Positions 43,881 to 54,603 of a stretch of 64,000 nt of DNA are shown here, in pieces. Source of the DNA: Albugo candida (Eukaryota; Oomycota; Peronosporomycetes; Albuginales; Albuginaceae); contig CAJNAR010000005.1 of NCBI GenBank assembly GCA_905220665.1, positions 370,854-434,853 on the forward strand. The letters run 5' to 3'. The notes beneath the pieces are model-generated. The model was not told the origin of the DNA. It was given only the letters and a program-made list of their open reading frames with translations, and made no database searches. The position numbers and the translations under genes were made by a program. Position 1 is the first letter of the stretch. Each line of letters begins with the position of its first letter.

Positions 43881-46200
43881 ACGTGCATAATCTCAACAAT
43901 ATTTGTCAATATACACCGGTGCATCGTAAACGAAAAGACGTAAAACCAAAAAGCGCTGTCGAATGCTCCGTTCGGTGAGTTCTTCAGATGTTGTATAACT
44001 GAAAAAGTCTATGCGAATGAAGGATATTCATGACACTGCCACTATAATTTGATTCGGATGGAGAAAAGTATTGTTGTGATCATTGTCAAACATGTGTTGC
44101 TGTATTTTTGAATGTAATAAAAGCTGAAAGGGTTCAAGTTGGTTGCCATCGTGAGGCTTGGTTTCTTGAACACAACAAATGGAGTGTTGTGATAGGACGT
44201 GGTCGATATGAAGATGACCATTTTTATAAATTCCATTGATATTCACCGTGAGTGCTGAAATATTGCTCCATGTTGGAATATTCGAGAAGCCCTTAGCATT
44301 CACGCTGAAGTGGACAGCAATCAAATTCGATTCGCCATATTGTTTTGAGAGGTGACGGAGGTGTTGGTAGATCGTCCGCGAAAAGTCATTTTTGACGGAG
44401 AGCTCATCTGTATCACCAAAGAAAACTCCTCTTGAACTACCTTCAAACCATTGGGAGCAAAATATGATGCCTACTTCTGAGAATGACAACGATAATAGCA
44501 CATTGGTTGGCAATAATCGGCGAGGATGGCCTGCAGTACAAAAGGGTAGTACTTCTGCAAAGGCGATAGCTTTCGTTGCTGTTGTCAAACCGAGCACCCT
44601 TTTCGGCACCGTCCTCCACCATATGGCGATTTCCTTAAACATCACATCACGTGTCGATCGAATATCCCCACCAACATGTCGATTACATCGTGCCACAAAC
44701 GTAATATCTTCATTCAAATCATGAGCAGCGAATACTCTATTGACCAGCAGTAGATGCGCAACATCGTACAGTGCTTCGTCCTTGGATTCCATACAGGCAA
44801 GTAGCTCACAATTCATAGCAATCGGATGTAAAATGCTGCTCGTATTATTATGTCCGGATTCGCGCTGAATTGAATCACCCTACGCATATGCTCAATTTGT
44901 GCGTCTGCTTGGACCAGATTTTCTGGTCTGAATGTGTGGAGAGAATTTTTCGAATCTAATTCCGTAAGTTCCCCTGCCTCACCAACCCGAGTTGGTCGCT
45001 GCGTTTCTTTGATCTAGGTGTGGAGTTTATTGGCATCCACCCAAAAGATTGCACACAAAGACTTGTTGTCTAAAGGGTATACTGGGAACTACTTTAGCAA
45101 TCTATCAGATGTTTCTTCTTCTCTTCGAGCTTTAAATGTACTACTGTTCACGAGGTCGTGATCTTCCAAAAGTGAAGATCTTCAACTAGCCGTCGCTGTA
45201 TTCAGTAAATGTAGATGCGGGTTCCAACCGCTTTTGCGATAAAATCAGGCAGCCTCATCTAAAATGCCTAATTTTTTGGTATCCGTGTTTTCACGGGAAT
45301 AGTTTATAATCGTGTTCCATTCTCCAGGATGCTAACCGCGTCAACTTTCTTTATCTCCACCCTCCATTGCCACAAGAACTGAGAAATATTTTTTGGTCGC
45401 CAATCCAGGCAGAGTACTAGGTCTTCCTTTCGACACTATGTGCCGGAATGGCCCCACACGGTGACGTTTTCGACAATAACGAACTATTTCACGGTTATAT
45501 CCAGTTCCACTCAACTGGTTCCGTTAAGTCTTCTACACATAATTTTTCCTCTGGATGTAGGATGGGATGGGATGTTTCCAGGAATTATGGTGCGCCCGGT
45601 TGTATGATACCCGGAGGAGAGTTGAGATCCAACGAGATTTGGTCGGATAGTCATCGTTGTTACCTCTTTTTAGAATTCCTCGACGGGATATCCCTGGTTT
45701 CGAGGCGACCAAAGATGCCGGTTTTGTTTATTTCTTCTTTGATTTTGGAGATTCAGCCGAGGGAGTAGCAGAGGATCCTAAAGCCAAACAGTTTGGCTCA
45801 AGTTGACGCAAACGTGGGCGCTCTGTTGGAATCGAAGCATTATTACCCTGCACAGGGAAGAATTATTTGCCGAATGCGATTTGCTCGCATACCATTCCCA
45901 AATCGCACCAATGCTTGTGGGCACGTGGAGGACGCAAAGTAAACTCTCCACGTCGTCATAACGACTCCTTCGGAAAGATTTGTTACTAGAAAGTTATCGA
46001 GAAAAATTTCACACTTCTTTTCGTGGAGTGATTTCAAAATGCCCTCCCTTTCGACCTCATACCGACACCGAATATATCCAAATAATACTGACGCTTTTAA
46101 GGTGTCGTTTCCTTAAAAAATACTTCTCACTCAAAACGGTGACTGACGGGCTCTCTAGTTGTTCACATGTGTCCGTGGACGTGGTCATCGCACGTACATT
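43881..46200 (-). mobile_element. LINE-A, 5' part (ORF1 region and endonuclease start)
   Basis: Minus strand. A 262-codon open frame (44816-44028) includes SALTVNINGIYKNGHLHIDH and HSICCVQETKPHDGNQLEPF, the conserved start of an apurinic-like LINE endonuclease (N-N-G and Q-E-T-K blocks). It runs on with SNYSGSVMNILHSHRLF and TGVYIDKY to about 43,880, where the hAT block interrupts. Upstream (44.8-46.2 kb) broken minus-strand frames rich in Lys, Arg and Ser are probably the element's first ORF. The outer boundary is a guess. Confidence 0.62.
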
Positions 46201-46929
46201 CCCCATACGAGTTTAGACACCTGTCCAATCTGGCGACTATCCAGCAGAGACTCAAATACCGGATTGCCGTGATTATAAAGGCGTGATGCCAGTCATTTCC
46301 TACTGGAAATGCCGGTCAAATCCTGACCCGTCTCCATAATCATCTGGAAAATTGCTTTGGCAAGCTTGTAAGGCTGTGCGGCCTCGATGTTGGCTGCCAC
46401 AACTGACCAATCCGCGTACTCTCCAGCATAAAGTCTAGAAATTGCTGGAGTCTCTGACTTGTTGATTTGCGGGTTCCACGCGGTATAACGATTTTCTAGC
46501 CCTGTACTTACGAGAGGACTCCTGAGACTTGATAATATACCTCAAGATTAGACTGCTCGTATCATTCGCAGTTAAAGTTGCCTTTGGCCAACCTGTGACA
46601 AGGCAGTGGTACTAACGCCTGTACCACATTTACCACCTTTTAACGTCATACCGGGCGTGGGGATACTTTCCACGTAATCACACACAAAGTATGATTCATA
46701 AACAATCATGCAGTACCCCAAAGCAAATGACTCAGAAGGGTTGCCAAGTCACTATAAGAGGACTCTGAACCGCGGGGTCGTGGCGACATATCACCACGAC
46801 CATTCCTTAAGGTAGATTAGGGTAGAATAGGGTTGAATAAGGCTATTTCTCGGGCAATATCGACTAAATCGACCGAAAACGTGGTACTCAGGCAACTGAG
46901 AGGGGGAAGAAATTATCTGCTTTTTGATT
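46201..46929. other. Unassigned junction between LINE-A and the satellite
   Basis: About 0.7 kb with no supported gene. Near 46,812-46,845 there is a short G-rich run with two AGGGT-like words (gattagggt, atagggttg) and a trailing ataagg, which loosely resembles degenerate telomere repeat. Confidence 0.4.
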
Positions 46930-47565
46930 GTTCGCACAAAGATTCTCTCGAAGTGTGTAACAAAAAACCCTTCCCGCCTACCGCCGAGGATATCTCGAGT
47001 ACAAGCAGCAAGCAGAAAGTATTCAGGACTCTAGTGAGATTAATCCTCAGATTCACAAGCATCAGTCCTTTCTATATTTTCTCAACATCGCGATGATACA
47101 TCCAACACTTAATGCCTTTCACGAGTCACCATTTGAGTTGAAAAAAAGCTACAGCCAACTGATTTCAGCTCGTACAATTTCTTGCTTGAAGCTTGTCTTT
47201 TCGCATAACCCGCATATGCACTGCCTCCTTTATACTGTATCATGTGCCTAGGAACGCATCGTACATGGACGTTTTATGACTCAGACCAGAATCCAAATAA
47301 GTTATTTTGCTTCTCAACCTTTTTTTTCAGAATTGTGTATAGAACACCTTCATTACCACCGACGGTAAAAAAGCTTAAGTAAAAGTAGTGGGTATACAGG
47401 ATTGCCAAAGGAAATTCAGAAAGATCAGAATTTTCTTGGTATTTCCATTAGATTGCGCAGATAGATCTTATACTTGCTGTCTTTTTTCGATTTTACGGTC
47501 ATATGAATAAATCCTACACAGAACTGATTTCCGCTGATACACTTTATTCCTTGGAATCGTCTGGT
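46930..47565 (+). repeat. Leftmost, diverged satellite unit (left part)
   Basis: From about 46,930 the sequence aligns with the array unit (tctcgaagt(g/a)tgtaa, then gatatctcgagtacaagcag and onward) through ttggaatcgtctgg at 47,552-47,565. It carries clearly more substitutions and small indels than the units after 54.2 kb, as expected at the edge of a tandem array. LINE-B interrupts it. Confidence 0.9.
47552..47565. repeat. Target-site duplication of LINE-B, left copy
   Basis: ttggaatcgtctgg, identical to 54209-54222 on the other side of the LINE. Joining the outer flanks restores a continuous satellite unit with one copy of this word. Confidence 0.93.
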
Positions 47566-48050
47566 TTGTCAAATTTAATTACACTTGTTAAAAAAGCTAA
47601 CACTATAGGTGCAACCACCTACTGTTATGCGCGTAAGTTCGGGAGCCCTAACCCCAGCACCTAATACAGTGCTGGATTTATTGTGACACCCATTCAGACG
47701 ATTATGACAAAAGGAGTACAGTATTGTACTCCTTTCAGGTTACTCCAGTGTTGATTGAACCAAACTGGTGAAACCAAAGTCGGTGGAAGCAAGAGTGACG
47801 AAACCAATATTGGCGAAGTCGAGTTTTACGAAGCCTATGGTGGTAGCGCTAAGTGCGGGGAAATCATCGTTGGTAAGTGCACCGGTAAGAGAGCTGCTAG
47901 GAAATAATCACATAAAGCCATAAGCCCATTTTTCGACGACGAAATTTGTTTCAGTCGACGAATGTGGGCGATAAGGTAGCACCTTACCATACTGTAGAGT
48001 TGGGTAGGACACGCGACTTGATGCTTGAGAATAGCGTCATTGCGGGTAAG
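47566..48050 (-). other. LINE-B 3' region
   Basis: Non-coding 3' end of the element. On the plus strand it contains loosely repeated gaa(a/g)cc-type words between about 47,757 and 47,880 (gaaaccaaagtcggtgg, gacgaaaccaatattgg, gcgaagtcgag), a degenerate short-period repeat. Confidence 0.5.
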
Positions 48051-51000
48051 TCATAAAGTTCGGAGAATGACGCAGCGATAGACGTTGAGTACGCGAAGGA
48101 TATTGTAAGAACCATATCGCTGAGAAACTGGTGTTGAAAGTACTAAGTTGGTGCCATAAACAACAGTATCCCATGTGAGTGGTCCATCGATGCCCGAGAA
48201 GATTTTAAATTGGGAGAAGGACCAAAGCTTTGACGCCAAGGAACACTCCCAAAATAAATGTCTTGCTGTTTCCGGTGAATCACAACCATGAGAGCACAAT
48301 ATATCGGAGGTATGGTAGCGATATTTGTAGCGAAGACGTAATCCATTGTGTTGTAATCGGAACTTGAGGTCAGCGAAAACGGGAAGCACATCCTGGTTAA
48401 AGGTCCTTTCGCGCTTCCACATAGCGTTCCACTGAGTAGGAGATTGAACTTCCAACGCCTTATCGGGCGGTGCCACGATCCTTGGGAGACGGTGCAGCAT
48501 TCAATAGAGTCGTTGATTGCTGATTTTGACGAAAGGTGTGTCCATGAACGACCACGGCTGGAAGGCCGCGGCGATAGGTTGAGGCAACATGGGTCCATAA
48601 GTCGGGGTGATATTGTGGCTGATTTTCTCGATGGGGGTCTTGAAAAGGTTGACAGTCGCAGTATAGTCCCGAAGACGCGGAAACGCTATTCGCGGGAATG
48701 CTTCCTGCAAGACGCTGTGAGTGGGCAATGTACCATGGCGGCAAATGAAATCGGAAAGATGCTGGTATCCTTGCTGGTATAACAACTTGGCGTGGATGCT
48801 GGCATATTCCAAAGGTCTTTGTGCGCTTCCAAATACACGCCGATAATGGCGCCATATAGGTGCCTGTAATTGGTCGGATAGATGTGTGGTCGTGTTCGAA
48901 GGACTCCGAAGTAGGCGATATCACTGTTGGAATGTCGCATACCAAAGGGAACCAAGGCAAGACCATCGAGATTGAGGAATACTGGAAAGATGAATGGAAG
49001 AGTAAAGGATATCCAAACCCACACCTGTACCTTGAAGGGCGTGAGACATAAATTCGAGTGCTGGTAAAAACCCTGAAGGCGCTTCACATGTCGCACTACC
49101 CTTAATACCATCCCGTAGTAGGCAGAGATGCATTGCTCGGGAGAAGCTCTGAATGCAGGGAAGGCCTAAGCCGCCTTTTGAAGTCGGCAAGGTGATCCAG
49201 TTGGAATGCATTGGCCCAATGCTTGCGCTACTGAGGTCGAGTGGTCTTTGAAAAAGGAACACTTTGCATAACTTCCATACCGAGTCGATAACCGAAGGTG
49301 GTAGAGGAGTAACTGCTGCAGGGTACCTTAAGAGTGGAAGAACGATAGTCCGAAGAATAATCGCGCGTCCATGTAAAGTCCTGCCTCGGAAGCGCCAGGC
49401 AACTAATCTTGCTTGAAGCTTCGAGAGAAGGGGAAGGAATCGTCGTTGTGTGCTGAAGTCTTGATACTGTTCCACCCCAAGGAAGGCTACTTGAGCTTTA
49501 ACCGATGAAAACGGTTCCGGAAGCAATGCCAGAGATTCCATTAAGGCCGATGAAGGAGGGCGGAAACCAAGTAATTGAGTCTTTGACGCATTTAGTTGGA
49601 GACCGGCCCCCATTGCGTAGTGTTTGACTTGGGCCATAAATTTGGGCGTGTCGCGAAGGTCTCTCAGCATGCCGGTACAATCGTCCGCAAACGCCAAAAG
49701 GTGTTGAGTCGTTGATGATCCTGGTATCCGAATGCCAAGATGACCGGTCGTTGCGCGGAGATAAGCCAAAAAAGGCTCCAAGAAGAGCACAAAGAGCGAA
49801 GGTGAAAGGGGATCACCTTGGCATACTCCGCTACCGAGTTGAAAAAACTTGCTCGCGCGACCATTTACCATGATAGCAATAAGGTTTTGGTAGAAGGTCT
49901 TGATCCATGAACGGAAGGTCGCTCCAAAGCCAAAATGGTGTAAAATAGTGTGAAGGGCAGGCCACAACACACTATCAAACGCCTTGGCGAAGTCCAATAA
50001 GATGGCGCCAGCATCGGGAAACCAAAGCCGGCAAAGTTGTTGGATGTCTTGGAACCGCACTAATGCATGTCGAATCGATCTGCCTTGCACAAAGCCACTT
50101 TGATCGGTGTGTAGTAGCTTCGGTAGAACTTTGCGAAGGCGAAAGGCGAGGATCTTCGGACCGAGCTTTGCTTCGTGGTTGAGTAAGGTGATGGGTCGGT
50201 AGTTGCTGGGTATGCTGCGGTCACCCTTCTTGTATAGGAGAGTAACCGTTGCTCGTCGTTGAAACTTGGTGAGGCGTCCTTCCGAAAGTTGCGCGGAGTA
50301 AACTAACTCGAAGACGATTGCCCAAGTTGAGATGAAAAGTTGATAGTATTCCACTGGAAGGCCACCATAACAAGGAGCTTTGTTGCGTAGTCATGTCTTG
50401 ATTGCCCAGTTAAAGTGGTTTGCTGTAAACGGTGCGTCGAGGTAGGCTCTATCTTGATCTGTAAGTTTTGGGGTGGTATATCGAAGAAGGGAGTGAAGCT
50501 CGACCGGATCATTTTGGCGAAAGCGAACACTGGAAGAGTCTTCGTTGGAAGTGGATTGAAAGATCTGTGCCCAATAGTCCCGATGAATTCTAGCCATTTC
50601 ATCAGGATCGGTAGCCTGGGAACCATCAGGTCGTTGTGCCGAAGGGATGCAAACTTGTCGTAAGATGGGTGCAGGCGGGCGAAGAATAGCTTTGGTGGCC
50701 TTTTCGCTGAATCGGATATCGTTGTCGAAGTGATGCCAGGAACCTAGTGTTCTCCGTCGTGTTTCTTCATCATGAAGATTGGCTTTGAGTCTTCGTGCTT
50801 CTTCCGTATTGATCGGCGTAGGGTCGGTAATGGCAAGTTGAGCAGCGTCATGAGTATCTTGACGAAGCTTGGCGAGACGTTGCTTCTTGCGATCCTTGAT
50901 AATTCGGAATTGACGGAGAAGGTACAGTAAGTCGGTCCTCTTGTGTTCGTCGAACAAGGCCCCGGGATTATCGTCTGCGCCGGTCCTGAGTCGGTCCAAA

Positions 51001-51830
51001 AAGACCGCTAAGTTGGACTGTAATGCGGCTTGTACTTCGGGATCTCGCAATAGCCATGTGGGGTATTTCGAAGGAAGGCGAGTACAAGTCGGGTAAGTGG
51101 CATGTCGAAGTTGAAAGTGAGTGGCAAGTGATCGGCATGATGGTACTGATCGGTGAAGTTGTGCTTGATCCGTACCATGTTGTTCGAGAAGAGATCCGGC
51201 GAGAGGAAGCAGTAGTAAATACGAGTACGGCGACCAGGTCCCGTGAATTCTTGTGTCGTGGGATAAGTCGAGCGCAAAGCATCGACAAGTTCCAAGTAAA
51301 GAATCCATTGCTGTAGTAAATCGGCAGTCGGACACTTGTGTTGTGTTTTTCCGGAATTCAGGGCAGGGTCAATGGGAACGTTGAGATCCTCTAAGACGAT
51401 ATGCTGAGTACCTTTCGGGAAGGTAGTTGGGAGAGATTTAAGAAGGTAGTCCTTGCGGCAAGCTGAGCAGGGTATAGATCACATGTATCCACACGTGTTG
51501 CTGTTTCAAGGAAGTGTCGATAATCATGTAGCGGCTTTGATATGCGCTCGTGATGTGTCGGGAGTTGATATTGATCATGGGGCCGAAGGGGTGATTTGAC
51601 GGGAAGATTAGTTCCACGCCATTACGTCCAACACCATTGGTAACATCCAAGGGAGACCAAAATGACTTTGCGGCGGAATCCACGGCACTGATGAAATACG
51701 AGTTGCGTTGTCGGTGATCGGCGCAGCTGAAACGCGTTTCTTGAAGCGCGATAAGTTGATGAGTATGGAGAACCTGTCGGTAAAAAGGCAGGGTTGACTT
51801 GATTCAGACCATTCACATTAAGGGAAAGTC
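48051..51830 (-). pseudogene. LINE-B ORF2: endonuclease and reverse transcriptase, frameshifted
   Basis: Minus strand, in order. Endonuclease remnants lie at 51,830-51,000 in several frames (SLNVNGLNQVNPAFLP; FAADHR-type blocks). The pre-RT region is open at 51335-50391 (LLRQFRIIKDRKKQRLAKLR). Reverse transcriptase lies in one 477-codon frame (50354-48921): RRATVTLLYKKGDRSIPSNY, RPITLLNHEAKLGPKILAFR, AGAILLDFAKAFDSVLW, GSGVCQGDPLSPSLFVLFLE and the catalytic box LLAFADDCTG with both aspartates present. The C-terminal domain (48500-48051) has SHGCDSPETARHLFWECSLA, the zinc-binding pattern usual after LINE reverse transcriptases. Frame changes in the endonuclease and near 48.9 kb mean at least three disabling lesions. 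Confidence 0.87.
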
Positions 51831-51850
51831 CGGAGAAAGTCCAAGGTTGC

Positions 51851-53717
51851 TCAGAGTCGAGTGGAATCCATGGTAGTGCGGCCGACTAAGTCGGTAGCAT
51901 CGCTGAGGTCCACCGTAGAGTCCATGCTTGATTTCCCCATAAGATCGTCGGCGCAATAAAGTGTGTAGCCTAGAAGACTACAAGCATCCCCAATGTACTT
52001 GGGTGCCGTGGAAAGCAGATGACTACTCAATTCCGGGGCAAGGGCCATGAGTACACGATCATCCCAAAGGAGAAAGTGACTATGTTTGAGATACCCGGGC
52101 TTATCATCGTTGATGAGAGCAGCTACACTGACTGGGTCCATATAGAGGGTGGATCCATCAGCGCGGAGGTATAAATCGAATGAAGCCAAAGCCAAGGCTA
52201 ACGTCTGGGTTTCGTCTCCAGGGAAAAGGTCCGCGAACAGCGCGGCCTGTGTCGGAATATTATCGCCATAATGATGAGTGATGCGAGAAACCAAGCTCGA
52301 AGAGTTACCATAATGTTCACTAGAACCGGAACTGATAGCCCGCAAAATGGCATATTCAGGAACCATGATATGTTGAGCGAGAGAAAGAGCCTGAAATACT
52401 GGCGCGATAATGGTGAGTTGGGCCGCAATGGCAGCCAAACGGGTTTCCGGATCTTTGAGCTCCATGAAGACTACTTGAGTTGCCGCGATATGGCTTCTTC
52501 GGTGGGCTTTGTTGAGCAGTTTCCTGGGATCGGTATGGAGACACTGCTCTCCCAGCATGCGAGCAACTGGGTCCATGGGGTAGAGGGGGTTGCTTCGAAC
52601 AACGCCATAGTCTTCAACCGTCACGACACAAGTGATATCGTGGCCTTCGTCGTCTTCCAATGGCGAGAAAGCAAGTTGATAACCGGTTGGGTGATTGGGA
52701 GATCGAAGAAGGCTTCCTTTTCTTCTGTGCATGCCATGATATCCACTATTTTGCCATGAGGAAGTGGTGGTTGTGGTCTGCAGTTGATCTGTTTCGATAC
52801 CTAAGACCACGTATCGAAGGAATCCTTGACAGTAGGGCACGTCAAGAGTGGTTCGGGCGCGGGAGTGATGATTTCCGCAGGCTGGGACTGCTCAAGATCG
52901 ATATGGCGAAGGGTATTTTTTGATGGCTGGAACCCTTTTGCCGCTTTCGCCGCCGCCTTCTTCGCCACTATCGAAGGTGGCGTAGCTTGATTGTATGCCC
53001 TATGTTTGTGGTGGACATAAATCGGATCCGGAAAACCAGGAAAGGAGATCTCCCGTAGAGGTTGACGGTCCGCGGAGAATAGTTGGACCGGCGCAGTTTT
53101 GGACCGAAACCAAACGACTCCGTCCCTGGAGTCGATTAGCCCTGGTTTGGTGCTGGGCGTGAGCATGAATGGTATGCCCATGGGCTCAAAGTAGCCCGCT
53201 ATCGCGTCATCTGACAGACCCATAGGTACCTTGTTGAGTTCCACAAAGTACCAGTCGCGAAATCGACGGTATGGTTGCACGAGAAATTGTTTTCTATGCA
53301 TCTAATGGCCGTGCCGCCAAGTTTCTGAGCCACCGCTTTGTCGAGGCAGTGGAACTTAAGCCCGCGGTTTTTGATGCTCACAAAGTCGCAAAGTGAGGCC
53401 AACGCCATCGTCCAAGTGGCTGTTTGCGCTTCCTGATGGAGCGAGAGAAGTATTTCGTCGAGGCGAAACGTTGCCGTCAACCGCGGGGCCGGAATGATCA
53501 TTTCGATCTTCTCACAAGGATCGATACGTGATTTTTGCACCTCTCGTAAGGCAAGCATGCGGAAGGTGTCAGGTGACGCATTGGACGCAACCGCATCCTC
53601 AATTGCTTGTAAGAGATCATCGCTGGGTACATAGCGTAATCGGTGCGGGCTGGATTGGCGGAAATTATTTCGCCATGCTATGTCCACATTGGACTGCGGG
53701 GTCTTTGCTGGAGCCAT
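51851..53717 (-). pseudogene. LINE-B ORF1, frameshifted
   Basis: ATG 53717 (MAPAKTPQSNVDIAWRNNFR) opens a frame to 53,199. The sequence then continues in a second frame after a shift near 53,285 (RFRDWYFVELNKVPMGL...), and in a third from about 52,830 (FSPLEDDEGHDITCVVTVED... to 51,851). The middle contains an RRM-like aromatic/acidic pattern and a lysine/alanine-rich stretch (AKKAAAKAAKGFQPSK). It is presumed to be the element's RNA-binding protein; similarity to a named family was not established. Confidence 0.65.
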
Positions 53718-54208
53718 GTTATCCCTTGTATAATCACGTATAAGAATCACAAAATAAGGGTTCTCCACTGAGAATAGAGGCTCCAACTAGGATGGTTGGT
53801 AAGAGAGGGTTCCGCCAATGAAAGAAAGCGAAGCTGAGTTCCACCAATAAGATTGGTAAGATCGGTTTTGCAAAGACTGGAAAAGTGTAGTAGCGGATTC
53901 GCTGAGATTCGCAAAAGTTGCAGCGGACTGTACGAAGATTCGCAAAAGTTGTAGCGGACTTCGCGAGCTGTAGAACGCTGTAGAACGCAGTAGAAGGTTC
54001 GAAACCGGACTGAAAAACAAGTCGAGTGGTTGAGAACGCTGAAGAAGGTTTGAGGACTGGTATGAACCGGGCTTAGTGCTGGGTTAGGTGGCTGAGAGCT
54101 CGTTGGAAGAGCGAAGAAGGCTGGAGGTAGTATGAATGTTGCGTTAAAGTTACTACTCGTGTGGGGCAGTGTGAATATCACTTGTGCGATAGAGAGCAAA
54201 TTTAAAGG
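53718..54208 (-). other. LINE-B 5' region
   Basis: About 490 bp before ORF1 on the minus strand, with short imperfect repeats on the plus strand around 53,880-54,060 (ggattcg, cgcaaaagttg(c/t)agcggac, gaacgc(t/a)g(t/a)agaa). The element's internal promoter is expected here by analogy with other LINEs. Confidence 0.45.
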
Positions 54209-54222
54209 TTGGAATCGTCTGG
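54209..54222. repeat. Target-site duplication of LINE-B, right copy
   Basis: ttggaatcgtctgg, the same 14 bases as 47552-47565. The satellite resumes immediately after it. Confidence 0.93.
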
Positions 54223-54411
54223 TAATATGATGCGCCTGTGCTGTGGCTTCAGTCAGATAATCTATATGAGAAAACATGACTAGGGATCATTGTGGATAAG
54301 CGTTTCATCAACCAGCCTATACGTCGATTAGTTTAAGAATCAGATAAGGTATCCTCAATTAGTCGTTCATACTAAGCTTTTCTCGAAGTATGTAAGACAA
54401 AAAAAATAAAA

Positions 54412-54603
54412 ATGCACCCGGTTACCGCCGGCGATATCTCGAGTACAAGCAGCAAGCAGAAAGTATTCAGGACTCTAGTGAGATTAATCCTCAGATTCAC
54501 AAGCCTCAGTCCTTTCTATATTTTTCTCAACATCGCGATGATACATGCTACACTCGATGCCTTTCACGAGTCACCATTTGAGTTGAAAAAAAGCTACAGC
54601 TAA
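54412..54603 (+). other. 63-codon open frame repeated once per satellite unit (first copy)
   Basis: MHPVTAGDISSTSSKQKVFR opens a 63-codon frame ending FELKKSYS, with a hydrophobic middle (LVRLILRFTSLSPFYIFLNIAMIH). Twelve of the thirteen units keep it; the unit starting 58964 has a one-base deletion in its middle that shifts the frame. The only amino-acid variant is Pro/Ser in LS(P/S)FYI. Conservation is no stronger than in the rest of the unit, so I regard it as a chance frame kept by homogenisation. Transcription is unknown. Confidence 0.3.

Larger units (their letters stand above)
47566..54208 (-). mobile_element. LINE-B, nearly full-length non-LTR retrotransposon
   Basis: 6.64 kb, minus strand, exactly bracketed by a 14-bp target-site duplication. 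From its 5' end (54208): a 5' region, ORF1 (53717 to about 51851), then ORF2 with endonuclease, reverse transcriptase and a C-terminal zinc-knuckle-like region, then a 3' region of about 480 bp. The 3' end lacks a clear poly-A tail (it ends AATTTGACAAA). Few frameshifts are present, so it is younger than LINE-A. Confidence 0.9.

Noticed and set aside
45448..45768. A 106-codon plus-strand open frame
   Set aside because: It overlaps minus-strand LINE-A first-ORF remnants and shows no family; it is probably a shadow.
52271..52759. A 162-codon plus-strand open frame inside LINE-B
   Set aside because: It is antisense to LINE-B ORF1, which has the element context and the longer coding pattern.
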